This document shows, in pieces, positions 27,133 to 36,286 of a DNA stretch of 64,000 nt; the first letter of the stretch is position 1, and the number at the start of each line of letters is the position of its first letter. The translations under genes were made by a program, and so were the position numbers. The stretch is taken from assembly GCA_029243165.1 (NCBI GenBank), contig JAQWSN010000012.1, forward strand, positions 1 through 64,000. Direction: 5' to 3'. The DNA is from Flavobacteriaceae bacterium (GTDB taxonomy: Bacteria > Bacteroidota > Bacteroidia > Flavobacteriales > Flavobacteriaceae). The notes under the pieces were generated by a model, which saw nothing but the letters and a program-made list of their open reading frames with translations, was not told the origin of the DNA and ran no database searches.

Positions 27133-27797
27133 AATGCAGCTTCCAGCAAGGGTTCTAAAATTTGATAGCCTTCTAGAGTTAGATGTACTCCGTCATAGCT
27201 GTTTTTTTCATCAATTCCATTCTTACCATTATCTAAAGCACTAAAGTAGTCAAGGTAGTAAACCCCGTTTTGTTCGGCATAATCTTTAATAAGCGCATTG
27301 AGTTTTGGAATTTTCACATTGGGTTCTAACCCAGGGCGCCAAGGGTAATCATAGGCGGGAAGGACTGAGCATAGAATTACTTTAATTCCATTAGCCTGCG
27401 CAATTTCTGTCATGGATTTCAGGTTGTCCACAATCATTTCTAAAGTAGTAGGTCCTGTATTTCCAGCAATATCATTGGTGCCAGCCAAAATGACTACTAC
27501 TTTTGGGTCAAGTGCTACTACGTCCGCACGAAAACGAACGAGCATCTGGGGAGTAGTCTGACCACTAATACCTCTATTTACGTAAGGTTTACCATTGAAA
27601 AACTCGGGATGGGTTTCCAACCAACCAATGGTTATGGAATTTCCCATGAAGACAATTCTGTCTTCTCCATTTTTAACCGCTGGGAGTGCTTCATTTGCAG
27701 CCTTAAATTGTTCAAAATTTGCCCAATCTTGCGCAAAAATAAAACTACTTGATACTAGTAATAGTGTAAGTAACAGAAACTGTTTATTGATTTTCAT
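27114..27797 (-). CDS. SGNH/GDSL-family esterase, secreted
   Basis: 227 residues from the ATG at 27797, which begins a signal peptide ending in SSFIFAQ; longer starts (to 27911) would run into the sialidase gene. The four SGNH blocks are present: VFMGNSITIGW (block I Ser), NRGISGQTTPQM (Gly), ILAGTNDIAG (Asn) and YDGVHLTLEGY (Asp and His). Such enzymes remove acetyl groups from sugars or act as lysophospholipases. It follows the sialidase by 25 bp and may deacetylate O-acetylated sialic acids or other glycans before cleavage; this is an inference from position. Confidence 0.88.
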   Translation of the reverse strand: MKINKQFLLLTLLLVSSSFIFAQDWANFEQFKAANEALPAVKNGEDRIVFMGNSITIGWLETHPEFFNGKPYVNRGISGQTTPQMLVRFRADVVALDPKVVVILAGTNDIAGNTGPTTLEMIVDNLKSMTEIAQANGIKVILCSVLPAYDYPWRPGLEPNVKIPKLNALIKDYAEQNGVYYLDYFSALDNGKNGIDEKNSYDGVHLTLEGYQILEPLLEAALKKVLN

Positions 27798-27822
27798 AGT
27801 GCATATTTGTTTAAAAATAAAA

Positions 27823-28965
27823 TTATTTCTCGAGCTCTGAATAATCAACACGAGTAAAATAAATTCCTGAATTGTCCCTTTCATAGAAAAGTCCAATGGT
27901 CTTTTCGTCAATTTGAACTAAATCAGAATAAGCGGCAGTACCAGAATAAATTTCTTTTTCTAAGGGCCATGTCTTTCCGTCGTCCAAACTTCCTTTAATA
28001 GTCATTTTAGCTCTCTGTGTTTTACTGTTTGGACCTGAATACAAAACAAGGGTGTCTTGGCTTCCTTGAAACAGTAGCACGCTGGACTGACAAACAGGTG
28101 AAATTAATTCTTCGTCAAAGAATTCAGAATCCCATTGCGCACCACCTGACGAACTGAGCGCGATGAGTCTTTGTTTTGTAGCTCCGTTTTGTTCTCTCAC
28201 ATTGAGCATCAGTGTACCGTTGGATAATTCCAAACCGATAGCCTCATTAGAGGAATGTGTTTTAAGATCAGGACTGACTTTAAAATTTTTTCCGTGATCA
28301 TCTGAATAAAATCCATAAGCTCGGTATTCATTAAATCCATCAAGAGGGTCTCCTTGTGAATGATTGGCAGGAACATAGATGCGTCCGCGGTAGGGTGCTT
28401 GCTCAAATTGAAGTGCATGACCTGGAGTAGTCGCATGGGTTCGCCAATCCTTCTCAGCAAAAGCTGTCGTAGCATTGAAATGAACTTGATTTGTAATGTT
28501 GGTCGATTTTGACCAAGTTTTTCCCTGATCAGTACTGGTGATGTAGTGAACTTCACGGGTTCCTTTTCCCAAACGCATATCGTGCTCTGACACATCGCCT
28601 GTGTTGTAAAATAAAAACACCCTCCCCTCAGGATATTGTGGATCAAAGCGATCTACCACTGGAGCTGGATTACCTGCTTGTAGTTCGCCGAATTCTGCAA
28701 CAACCTCCATTTCGCTCCAATGCCGACCTCCATCGTTACTTCTTTTAAGTAGAATATCTACATTGCCAAAATCGTTACAGCCTGTTTTTCTTCCTTCAGC
28801 AAATGCCAGTAGTGTTCCCTCTGGGGTTTGAACGATCGCTGGAATTCGGTAACAGGCATAATCTCCTACCTCATTTTTAAATAAGTGCGTTTCTAATTTC
28901 TCATTGGAATGTGAGCAGCTTACAAAACCCAAGCTTAAGAAAAAAAGTGCTAACTGTAATCGCAT
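27823..28965 (-). CDS. exo-alpha-sialidase (GH33-type), lipoprotein
   Basis: 380 residues with lipobox GFVSC (Cys17). The sialidase signature CYRIPAIVQTPEGTLLAFAEGRK is present, including the Arg of the arginine triad in the RIP motif, followed by the acid/base region NDFGNVDILL. Four Asp-boxes are visible (SNDGGRHWS, STDQGKTWS, SDDHGKNFK, SLDDGKTW). FYERD and the Tyr-rich C-terminal region complete the six-bladed propeller. It should release terminal sialic acids from glycoconjugates at the cell surface. It forms a probable two-gene unit with the SGNH esterase and diverges from the fucosidase operon. No sialic-acid lyase or transporter is seen in the window. Confidence 0.88.
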   Translation of the reverse strand: MRLQLALFFLSLGFVSCSHSNEKLETHLFKNEVGDYACYRIPAIVQTPEGTLLAFAEGRKTGCNDFGNVDILLKRSNDGGRHWSEMEVVAEFGELQAGNPAPVVDRFDPQYPEGRVFLFYNTGDVSEHDMRLGKGTREVHYITSTDQGKTWSKSTNITNQVHFNATTAFAEKDWRTHATTPGHALQFEQAPYRGRIYVPANHSQGDPLDGFNEYRAYGFYSDDHGKNFKVSPDLKTHSSNEAIGLELSNGTLMLNVREQNGATKQRLIALSSSGGAQWDSEFFDEELISPVCQSSVLLFQGSQDTLVLYSGPNSKTQRAKMTIKGSLDDGKTWPLEKEIYSGTAAYSDLVQIDEKTIGLFYERDNSGIYFTRVDYSELEK

Positions 28966-29039
28966 ATTGAAGTTGAATAATAATATTTAGAAAAGGTACA
29001 ATGAAAATGACAGTAATAAAAATCCTTATCAGAAATGCA

Positions 29040-29074
29040 TTGTTTATTAAACAAAATAAAAATTATTACATTTA
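29040..29074 (+). promoter_or_regulatory. candidate promoter of the fucosidase-sulfatase operon
   Basis: TTG at 29040-29042 and TACATTTA at 29067-29074 (one mismatch to TAnnTTTG) are separated by 24 bp, slightly long. The ATG of the first fucosidase is 20 bp downstream. Confidence 0.3.
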
Positions 29075-29093
29075 GATAACTAAACTCTAAAAC

Positions 29094-30437
29094 ATGAAGC
29101 GTTTCTATTTTAAGCCACTTTTTATTGCTTGTTTTTTACTTTTTTTAAGAACTCCATTAAATGCACAAAATTATGTACCAAGTCAAGAAAACTTGGAAGC
29201 AAGGACGTGGTTTCAGGATGCTCGATTTGGTCTTTTTGTACACTGGGGTGTGTACAGCATTTTAGGCGACGGTGAATGGGTAATGAACAATCAAAATATC
29301 AGTGTAGAAGAATATGAAAAACTCCCTCAATTTTTTAACCCCATTGGGTTTGATCCTGTGGAATGGGTTACTATGGTTAAGGATGCAGGGATGAAGTACA
29401 TAACCATTACTAGCAGACATCACGATGGTTTTTCAATGTTTGATTCCAAGGTCACCGACTACGACATTGTGGATGCAACCCCCTACGGAAAGGATGTTTT
29501 GAAAATGCTAGCCGCAGAATGCCGCAAGCAAGGAATCAAATTATTTTTTTATTATTCCCTTTTGGATTGGAATCGAGACGATTATTTCCCACGAGGGAGA
29601 ACGGGGTTGGGAATAACAGGAAGAGGCGAAGGAAAATGGGAAGATTATGTTGCCTTTATGAAAGCACAGCTCAAAGAATTGCTTACCAATTACGGCGAAA
29701 TTGGTGGAATTTGGTTTGACGGTCATTGGGATCAAAAGGAGTGGAATGGAAAAAAATTCGGTGCTTCAAAAGTAAACTGGCACTATGATGACATCTATGG
29801 AATGATTCATGAAATGCAACCTCAAGCGCTTATTGGGAACAATCATCACATAGCTGTGATTGAGGGAGAAGATTTCCAAATGTTTGAAAAAGATTTACCC
29901 GGTAAAAACACTACGGGATGGGGAACGCCAGCCGATCAAATTGGAACGGTGCCCCTAGAAGTTTGTGAGACCATTAATGGTTCTTGGGGATTCAATCTTC
30001 AAGACCGAAAACACAAATCAGAAAAAGAATTGATTCACTACTTGATAAAGGCCGCAGGATATGGAAGCAATATGTTGCTCAATGTAGGTCCAATGCCTAA
30101 TGGGAAAATACAACCCAAACACCAAGCGTCATTAAGGGCAATGGGTGATTGGTTAAAACAAAATGGTGAAACAATTTACGGTACACGTAAAGGACCGATT
30201 CCTCCTAACGACGATTTTGTTTCTACCCAAAAAGGAAAAACAGTTTATGTTCACTTGTTGAATCCAGAAATTGAAATCATACATGCAGACGAAGTTCCTG
30301 TGAAAATTAAAGGGATTTATGACCTGAAAACCAATACAAAATTACCGTACCGAAATGATGATTTCGGATTGGCAATTGATGTTTCTAAACTCAAAAGAGA
30401 TGCCATTGATACTGTAATCCAAATTGAATTGAAGTGA
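29094..30437 (+). CDS. alpha-L-fucosidase (GH29), first copy
   Basis: 447 residues with a signal peptide ending near TPLNAQ. The GH29 barrel shows RFGLFVHWGVYS, the HHDGF motif in ITSRHHDGFSMF, FFYYSLLDW and the nucleophile region GGIWFDGHWD (Asp209). Length is that of a single-domain GH29 enzyme; there is no carbohydrate-binding module. It should cleave terminal alpha-L-fucose from glycans in the periplasm or at the cell surface. The last base pairs overlap the GTG start of the next gene by four (GTGA), indicating translational coupling. Confidence 0.93.
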   Translation: MKRFYFKPLFIACFLLFLRTPLNAQNYVPSQENLEARTWFQDARFGLFVHWGVYSILGDGEWVMNNQNISVEEYEKLPQFFNPIGFDPVEWVTMVKDAGMKYITITSRHHDGFSMFDSKVTDYDIVDATPYGKDVLKMLAAECRKQGIKLFFYYSLLDWNRDDYFPRGRTGLGITGRGEGKWEDYVAFMKAQLKELLTNYGEIGGIWFDGHWDQKEWNGKKFGASKVNWHYDDIYGMIHEMQPQALIGNNHHIAVIEGEDFQMFEKDLPGKNTTGWGTPADQIGTVPLEVCETINGSWGFNLQDRKHKSEKELIHYLIKAAGYGSNMLLNVGPMPNGKIQPKHQASLRAMGDWLKQNGETIYGTRKGPIPPNDDFVSTQKGKTVYVHLLNPEIEIIHADEVPVKIKGIYDLKTNTKLPYRNDDFGLAIDVSKLKRDAIDTVIQIELK

Positions 30438-31528
30438 GTGAGAATAAATTGAATAACAGACTTGTTTCCTTAGATTTTTTCAGGGGTGTAGTTATGTTTT
30501 TACTGATCGCAGAATTTGCTCATCTTTTTGAGGTATTGACGAATTCAGGTAATGAAAAACTCACTGCAATAATGGACTTTTTGTTTCATCATGCTCAATG
30601 GGAGGGCTTGCATTTTTGGGACTTAGTTCAGCCTTTTTTTATGTTCATAGTGGGGGTTTCGATCCCGTTTTCCTATGCCAATCGGAAGAAAAAAGGAGCA
30701 AATGAAGCACAGATTCGCAATCATGCCTTTCGAAGGGCATTTTTATTATTGTTTTTTGGTTGGGCACTCTACTGTATTGGACCTGAAAAAATTGTCTTTC
30801 AGTTTGACAATGTTTTGGCTCAATTGTCCTTTACCTATCTTATTTCTTTCCTTTTATTAAAACAAGCTTCCACTGTACAAATAATGGTGGGCTTTATCTG
30901 CATACTAATTTCAGATTTGCTCTACCGCTTTTTTCCTATTGTAGGTTACGACCAGGCTTTTGTGGCAGGAGAAAATTTTGGTGCATGGTTTAATATTTTG
31001 ATTTCAGGCTATGAATACGGTGGGCACTGGGCTGCATTCAATGCACTCCCTACTGCTGCACATACCCTTTGGGGAGTAGTTGCAGGAAAATGGTTGATGG
31101 AAAACAGCAAACAGTCCGAAAAGATCAAACGATTGGTAATTACAGCTGTTGTATTACTTGCCTTAGGGTTTATTACATCCATATTTACTCCGGTGATCAA
31201 ACGGATTTCAACGACCTCCTTTGTATTGCTTTCAGGCGGATGGACTTTTTTAGCCCTCACACTTTGTTATTGGTTAATTGATGTAAAGCAAATCATCAAA
31301 AAAACATTTGTATTTAGAATCGTTGGGGTGAATCCTCTCTTTATTTATCTTTTTGCTTCCCTAGGTGGTGGTGGTTTATTTCTTAAAGTTATCCGACCTT
31401 TTTCGAACAGTTTTATCGGTGGCTTTTCTCCTTGGTTAGCAGACTTAACATCAGGTTTTGTAGTGCTTTTTGGATTGTGGTACGTCTGTTATTGGTTGTT
31501 TAAAAAACAAATTTTCATCAAAATTTAA
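30434..31528 (+). CDS. HGSNAT/NagX-like membrane protein (DUF5009-type acyltransferase)
   Basis: 364 residues from a GTG that overlaps the fucosidase stop. There are about ten membrane segments. The start RLVSLDFFRGVVMFLLIAE is the hallmark of the heparan-alpha-glucosaminide N-acetyltransferase-like family, with the conserved His and Trp region HHAQWEGLHFWDLVQPFFMF and FIVGVSIPFS. It should move an acyl group across the inner membrane to a sugar amine or hydroxyl in the periplasm; the human homologue acetylates glucosamine ends during heparan sulfate degradation. It is placed between fucosidase and sulfatase, so acylation of a glycan intermediate is plausible but unproven. Confidence 0.85.
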   Translation: MSENKLNNRLVSLDFFRGVVMFLLIAEFAHLFEVLTNSGNEKLTAIMDFLFHHAQWEGLHFWDLVQPFFMFIVGVSIPFSYANRKKKGANEAQIRNHAFRRAFLLLFFGWALYCIGPEKIVFQFDNVLAQLSFTYLISFLLLKQASTVQIMVGFICILISDLLYRFFPIVGYDQAFVAGENFGAWFNILISGYEYGGHWAAFNALPTAAHTLWGVVAGKWLMENSKQSEKIKRLVITAVVLLALGFITSIFTPVIKRISTTSFVLLSGGWTFLALTLCYWLIDVKQIIKKTFVFRIVGVNPLFIYLFASLGGGGLFLKVIRPFSNSFIGGFSPWLADLTSGFVVLFGLWYVCYWLFKKQIFIKI

Positions 31529-31529
31529 T

Positions 31530-33014
31530 ATGAAAAATTCAGCACTCTTTTTTTTATTTGGACTGTTTTTATTAGGATGTAAAAACCCTGTACAAAACAA
31601 GCCTCAACCTCCTAATATTATTTACATTTTAGCTGACGATTTGGGTTATGGTGAACTTGGAGCCTATGGTCAAGAAAAAATCAAAACCCCCAATTTAGAT
31701 CGTTTGGCGGCAGGAGGGATGCGATTCACTCAGCACTACACTGGGGCACCCGTCTGTGCTCCTTCGAGATACATGTTTTTAACAGGAACCCATGCCGGTC
31801 ATGCCTACATAAGAGGGAATTACGAATTGGGTCAATTTGAAGACGAAAACGAAGGAGGTCAAATGCCCATACCAGAATCAACTCCAACCCTGGCAAAAAT
31901 GCTCAAAAAAGCAGGTTATCAAACTGCAATGGTAGGAAAATGGGGTCTGGGTATGAACGATACTACAGGGAGCCCGTTACTTCAAGGTTTTGATTATTAT
32001 TATGGCTATTTGGATCAAAAACAGGCACATAATTATTACCCAACCCACCTCTGGGAAAATGACGTAGAAGCACCTCTGGATAACGAGTATTTTTTGGTTC
32101 ACAATCGTATTAAAGAGGGGAGTGGTCAAGAGGCTTTCGACCAATTCAAAGGGAAGGATTATGCACCCGATCGGATGATTGACAAAGCATTACACTTTTT
32201 AGATACAACCCATGTTGAAAAACCTTTTTTCTTGTACTATCCTTCTCCTATTCCACATGTTTCTCTTCAAGTACCGGATTCGTTGGTTCAAGACTATCGT
32301 ACTCAATTTGAGGAAACACCCTATTATGGAAATCAAGGCTACACTGCCCATCAATATCCGCGTGCCGCTTATGCTGCAATGATTACCCATTTAGATACTG
32401 AGGTGGGAAAAATTTGGGAAGCTGTAAAGCAAAGAGGTCAGGAAGAAAACACCTTAATTCTCTTTAGTAGTGACAACGGTCCTACTTTTGCTGGAGGGGT
32501 AGAGGCCGACTATTTCAACAGTGCTTCAGGTTTAAGAGGGTTAAAAATGGATGTTTATGAAGGAGGTATTCGAATTCCATTTATTGCCTACTGGAAAGGA
32601 AAAATTGAACCCGGAACGGTATCGGATTTGGTATCTGGACATTGGGACATGTTTGATACTTTCGCGGCTCTGAGTGGACAAGAGCAAAGCTCCCCAGATG
32701 GAATGTCTATTTTACCTGAGCTTCTAGGAAAAGAAGGACAACAACAACACGAGTTTATTTACTTTGAATACCCCGAAAAACGCGGACAGATTGCCTTGAG
32801 AATGGGAGATTGGAAAGGGGTAAAAGTAGAAATGAAAGTAAATTCAGAAGCGGATTGGGAATTGTACAATTTAAAAGAAGATCCCCAAGAGCAAAAAAAT
32901 TTAGCCCAGCAACATCCTGAAATTGTTTTAAAAATAGATTCTTTACAACGCATTGCGCATCGCCCTGCGCATATCAGAGAATGGGAATTTATTAATCCAA
33001 AATTTAAAAAATAA
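31530..33014 (+). CDS. S1-family sulfatase, lipoprotein, first copy
   Basis: 494 residues from the ATG at 31530, one base after the preceding stop. The lipobox is FLLGC. The sulfatase start IIYILADDLGYGELGAYG holds the metal-binding Asp pair. The active-site motif CAPSRYMFLTG (Cys76 becomes formylglycine) matches C-x-P-S-R. GKWGLGMND and LFSSDNGPTFAGG supply further metal and sulfate ligands. The next sulfatase and both fucosidases flank it, so a fucosylated sulfated glycan is the likely substrate. Activation needs a sulfatase-maturating enzyme, which is not in this window. Confidence 0.93.
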   Translation: MKNSALFFLFGLFLLGCKNPVQNKPQPPNIIYILADDLGYGELGAYGQEKIKTPNLDRLAAGGMRFTQHYTGAPVCAPSRYMFLTGTHAGHAYIRGNYELGQFEDENEGGQMPIPESTPTLAKMLKKAGYQTAMVGKWGLGMNDTTGSPLLQGFDYYYGYLDQKQAHNYYPTHLWENDVEAPLDNEYFLVHNRIKEGSGQEAFDQFKGKDYAPDRMIDKALHFLDTTHVEKPFFLYYPSPIPHVSLQVPDSLVQDYRTQFEETPYYGNQGYTAHQYPRAAYAAMITHLDTEVGKIWEAVKQRGQEENTLILFSSDNGPTFAGGVEADYFNSASGLRGLKMDVYEGGIRIPFIAYWKGKIEPGTVSDLVSGHWDMFDTFAALSGQEQSSPDGMSILPELLGKEGQQQHEFIYFEYPEKRGQIALRMGDWKGVKVEMKVNSEADWELYNLKEDPQEQKNLAQQHPEIVLKIDSLQRIAHRPAHIREWEFINPKFKK

Positions 33015-33018
33015 ACCA

Positions 33019-34482
33019 ATGCATCAGTTTAGGTATCAAAAACTTTTTCAAGTAGCGCTATTCATTTTCCTTATTGGGGGTTGTACTTCTGTTGAGCCTC
33101 CTTTGGAGCCTGTAAAGCCCTTACCCAATGCGTACCAGTTGGCATGGCAGCAATTGGAATATTACGCTTTTATTCACTTCAATATGAATACGTTTACCAA
33201 CAAAGAGTGGGGATACGGTGACGAAAAGCCTTCACAGTTTAATCCGACTGAATTGGATACCCGTCAATGGGCTCGTGTTGCTAAGGAGGCGGGCATGAAA
33301 GGCATTATCATTACGGCTAAACACCACGATGGGTTCTGTTTATGGCCAAGTGAATTTACAGAGCATTCGGTTAAAAATTCTCCTTGGAGAGAGGGTAAAG
33401 GAGATTTGATTCGAGAATTAGCTGAAGCCTGCAAAGAATACGATTTAAAATTAGGAATTTATTTGTCTCCTTGGGATCGGAATCATCCCGATTACGGTAC
33501 ACCAGAATACATTACCTATTTCCGCAATCAGCTTAGAGAATTGTTGTCAGAATATGGAGAAATCTTTGAGGTTTGGTTTGACGGTGCCAATGGAGGAGAC
33601 GGTTATTACGGCGGAGCAAATGAAGAACGGAGGGTTGACAAAAAATCATATTACGACTGGCCCACTACCGTAAAACTGGTCAGAAGTCTTCAGCCTCAAG
33701 CAGTTATTTTTAGTGATGCGGGCCCCGACATTCGTTGGGTTGGAAATGAAAAGGGTTATGCCAATGAAACCACTTGGTCACCCATTTACCGTGACAGTGT
33801 GTATGGAGGCATGCCCGATTTTCAAAAGTTTGCTTCAGGTCAGGAGCAAGGAACGCATTGGATCCCTACTGAGACCGATGTCTCCATCCGGCCCGGTTGG
33901 TACTACCACCCAGAACAAGACGATCAAGTTAAATCCCTTTCTAAATTGGTGGATATTTATTACAATTCTGTAGGGTTAAATAGTTCCCTTTTGTTGAATC
34001 TACCTGTAGATACTCGAGGGTTGGTTCACGAAAACGAAGTCGCTAATTTGAATGCACTTGCTGCTTTTTTAAAGAAAACATTTACTAAAAATTATGTCAA
34101 AGAACAGCGTCTCAAAACCAGTTCTACAGCAATGAATTTTTCAGAATCAGCCCTTATTGATAACGATCTGGAGACGTACTGGGTTTCAAAGTTCAGTGAT
34201 AAAAAGCCCACAATTACACTGTATTTGGAAGCTCCCAAATCTGTAAATACTTTTATGATTCAAGAGTACCTTCCCATGGGGCAACGCATAAAATCGTTTA
34301 CACTTGAAGTTTTAGAAAAAGGGGTTTGGAAACAAGCATACAAAGGCACTACCATTGGGAATAAACGTTTGGTTCGCTTTCCAACCCAAGTCGTTGAGGG
34401 AATCCGATTTACCGTTACCGACACCAAGGCGCAAGTTGTACTTTCTAATATGGGGCTTTTCAGAGCACCTGAATTAAATTGA
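33019..34482 (+). CDS. alpha-L-fucosidase (GH29) with C-terminal discoidin-like domain, lipoprotein
   Basis: 487 residues from the ATG at 33019, four bases after the sulfatase stop; the frame is open upstream but only inside the sulfatase gene. The lipobox is LIGGC. GH29 features include AFIHFNMNTFTNKEWGYGD, IIITAKHHDGFCLWPS, LGIYLSPWDRNH and VWFDGANGGDGYYGG (nucleophile Asp188). From about 360 to the end is a beta-sandwich resembling F5/8 type C (discoidin/CBM32), recognised by LIDNDLETYWVSK. The spacing and the WFDGANG sequence suggest the GH29-B subgroup, which acts on alpha-1,3/1,4-fucose; this is an inference. It differs clearly from the fucosidase at 29094 and is not a recent duplicate. 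Confidence 0.93.
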   Translation: MHQFRYQKLFQVALFIFLIGGCTSVEPPLEPVKPLPNAYQLAWQQLEYYAFIHFNMNTFTNKEWGYGDEKPSQFNPTELDTRQWARVAKEAGMKGIIITAKHHDGFCLWPSEFTEHSVKNSPWREGKGDLIRELAEACKEYDLKLGIYLSPWDRNHPDYGTPEYITYFRNQLRELLSEYGEIFEVWFDGANGGDGYYGGANEERRVDKKSYYDWPTTVKLVRSLQPQAVIFSDAGPDIRWVGNEKGYANETTWSPIYRDSVYGGMPDFQKFASGQEQGTHWIPTETDVSIRPGWYYHPEQDDQVKSLSKLVDIYYNSVGLNSSLLLNLPVDTRGLVHENEVANLNALAAFLKKTFTKNYVKEQRLKTSSTAMNFSESALIDNDLETYWVSKFSDKKPTITLYLEAPKSVNTFMIQEYLPMGQRIKSFTLEVLEKGVWKQAYKGTTIGNKRLVRFPTQVVEGIRFTVTDTKAQVVLSNMGLFRAPELN

Positions 34483-34487
34483 TTGAT

Positions 34488-36029
34488 ATGCAACGCTTGT
34501 TTTCTCTTATCCTGTTTTTGTTTTTTCTTTGGAGTTGCCAAACCCAAAAATCAGAATCAACACCACCAAATATTGTTTTGTTTTTTGTAGATGATATGGG
34601 TTGGCAAGACACCTCAGTTCCTTTTTGGAATCAACCCACCGAGTTTAATAAAACCTACAAGACTCCCAACATGGAGCGCCTTGCCCAAAAAGGAGTGAAA
34701 TTCACCAATGCATATGCTACCCCTGTTTGCTCTCCAACACGAGTGAGTTTGATGACAGGGATGAATGCAGCACGACACCGAGTTACGAATTGGACGTTAA
34801 GACCCGATCAAAAACAGCCCATGGAACTGAATCATCCAACTTTGGAGTTTCCCGATTGGAATTACAATGGGATTGGTTTGGACTCATCCACTCCAAATGC
34901 AGCGTATGCAAAGCCTCTCCCGAAGATATTAGCAGAAAACGGATACCATACTATTCATGCGGGAAAAGCTCATTTGGGGGCATTGGGGTACCCTTCTTCT
35001 GATCCATTAAATCTGGGTTTTGCGGTCAATATTGCCGGTCATGCAGCAGGTGCACCAGAAAGTTATTTAGGTCGTGAAAACTTTGGCAACGGTAAACCGG
35101 GAAAAGAAGTTTGGGCAGTTCCCGGTTTAGAAAAATACCACGGACAAGATATTTTTCTAACCGAAGCCCTTACCCAAGAAGTGGTTCATGCACTGGACAA
35201 ACCCGTAAAAAATAAGCAGCCTTTTTTCTTGTATTTTTCACTGTATGGTATTCATACGCCTTTAATGGCAAATGATCGTTTTATTAAACCGTATCGTGAT
35301 CTTGGATTGGAAGAACCTGAGGCACGATATGCTTCTATGATTGAAAGTATGGATGCAGCCTTAGGAGATGTTCTCAATTACTTGGAGGTAAATCAACTGG
35401 AAGACAATACCATTATTTTATTTATGTCGGATAATGGGGGCTTGAGTGCCGTTGCACGGGGCGGTGAAAAGCACAGTCATAACCTCCCGTTGAAAAGTGG
35501 AAAGGGATCGATTTATGAAGGAGGTATTCGCGTACCTATGTTGGCTTATTGGCCCAGAAAGTCCCTAGCGGGTTCAACCAATGCAACGCCCTTAATTATT
35601 GAAGATTTTTTTCCATCTCTGTTGGAAATGGCTCAAATTGAAGCAAATGATATTCCTCAAAAAGTTGATGGAAGAAGTTTTACCTCTTTACTTCAGCAGT
35701 CTGAAACCGCTCCCCAAGAGCGTTCCTTATTTTGGCATTATCCAAACGAATGGGGTCCTGAAGGCCCAGGTATTGGGAGTTACAGTGCTGTTCGTAAGGG
35801 CGACTGGAAGTTGATTTATTTTCATACCAACCAAACTTTCGAACTTTACAATCTTAAAAACGATATTGGAGAAAACCAGAATTTAGTTACCTCAGAAATG
35901 GAAAAGGTAAAGGAGCTAGCGAATACCTTAACCGCTCATTTAAAATTAGTAAATGCACAAATGCCTAGAGATAAATTTACCCAAGAGATTGTGGCATGGC
36001 CCTCAATTGCCTTAACTGCTACAAAATGA
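34488..36029 (+). CDS. S1-family sulfatase, lipoprotein, second copy
   Basis: 513 residues from the ATG at 34488; a TTG three codons earlier overlaps the previous stop. The lipobox is LWSC. NIVLFFVDDMGWQDTSVPFW opens the sulfatase domain, CSPTRVSLMTG gives the formylglycine site (Cys81, C-x-P-T-R form), and GKAHLGALGY and LFMSDNGG follow. It is only distantly similar to the sulfatase at 31530, so the two probably remove sulfate from different positions. The operon continues: the following small gene starts in a four-base ATGA overlap. Confidence 0.93.
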   Translation: MQRLFSLILFLFFLWSCQTQKSESTPPNIVLFFVDDMGWQDTSVPFWNQPTEFNKTYKTPNMERLAQKGVKFTNAYATPVCSPTRVSLMTGMNAARHRVTNWTLRPDQKQPMELNHPTLEFPDWNYNGIGLDSSTPNAAYAKPLPKILAENGYHTIHAGKAHLGALGYPSSDPLNLGFAVNIAGHAAGAPESYLGRENFGNGKPGKEVWAVPGLEKYHGQDIFLTEALTQEVVHALDKPVKNKQPFFLYFSLYGIHTPLMANDRFIKPYRDLGLEEPEARYASMIESMDAALGDVLNYLEVNQLEDNTIILFMSDNGGLSAVARGGEKHSHNLPLKSGKGSIYEGGIRVPMLAYWPRKSLAGSTNATPLIIEDFFPSLLEMAQIEANDIPQKVDGRSFTSLLQQSETAPQERSLFWHYPNEWGPEGPGIGSYSAVRKGDWKLIYFHTNQTFELYNLKNDIGENQNLVTSEMEKVKELANTLTAHLKLVNAQMPRDKFTQEIVAWPSIALTATK

Positions 36030-36259
36030 AAAAGTTTTTCAATTCCAATTTATTTTTATCAATATTGCTGTGTTTGACTTTAGGTTTGGCACCTTTTACT
36101 CCAGAGCCCCATTTGTTTGGAAAAATGCGTTGGGTTTTAGGAGGTGGCGAAGGAATGGCTGCGATGGATGTTTTCGATTTATTTCTTCATGGTGCTCCTT
36201 GGTTTGTGCTGCTCTATTTTTTAAGTAAGACACTTCTCCGTATCATAAAAAATAATTAA
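36026..36259 (+). CDS. small membrane protein of the flavobacterial 'APFTPEPH' type
   Basis: 77 residues from the ATG at 36026 (ATGA overlap with the sulfatase stop); the frame upstream lies inside the sulfatase. Two membrane segments (about 8-24 and 50-70) flank a conserved-looking loop, PFTPEPHLFGKMRWVLGG, then DVFDLFLHGAPW. I recall very similar short proteins in many flavobacteria, sometimes labelled as RND transporter-related, but no function is shown. It is read as the last gene of the sulfatase operon or the first of a small-protein group. Confidence 0.7.
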   Translation: MKKFFNSNLFLSILLCLTLGLAPFTPEPHLFGKMRWVLGGGEGMAAMDVFDLFLHGAPWFVLLYFLSKTLLRIIKNN

Positions 36260-36286
36260 ATTAGGTGTAAAATAAACAACTAGATT

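Noticed and set aside
28209-28646. A 145-codon open frame on the minus strand inside the sialidase gene
   Set aside because: It lies in another frame of a clear GH33 gene, has no recognisable domain, and its composition is that of a shadow frame.
29094-34482. Recent tandem duplication of a fucosidase-sulfatase unit
   Set aside because: The two GH29 proteins differ in active-site surroundings and domain content, and the two sulfatases differ in motif (CAPSR against CSPTR) and elsewhere. They are distant paralogues, not a recent copy.
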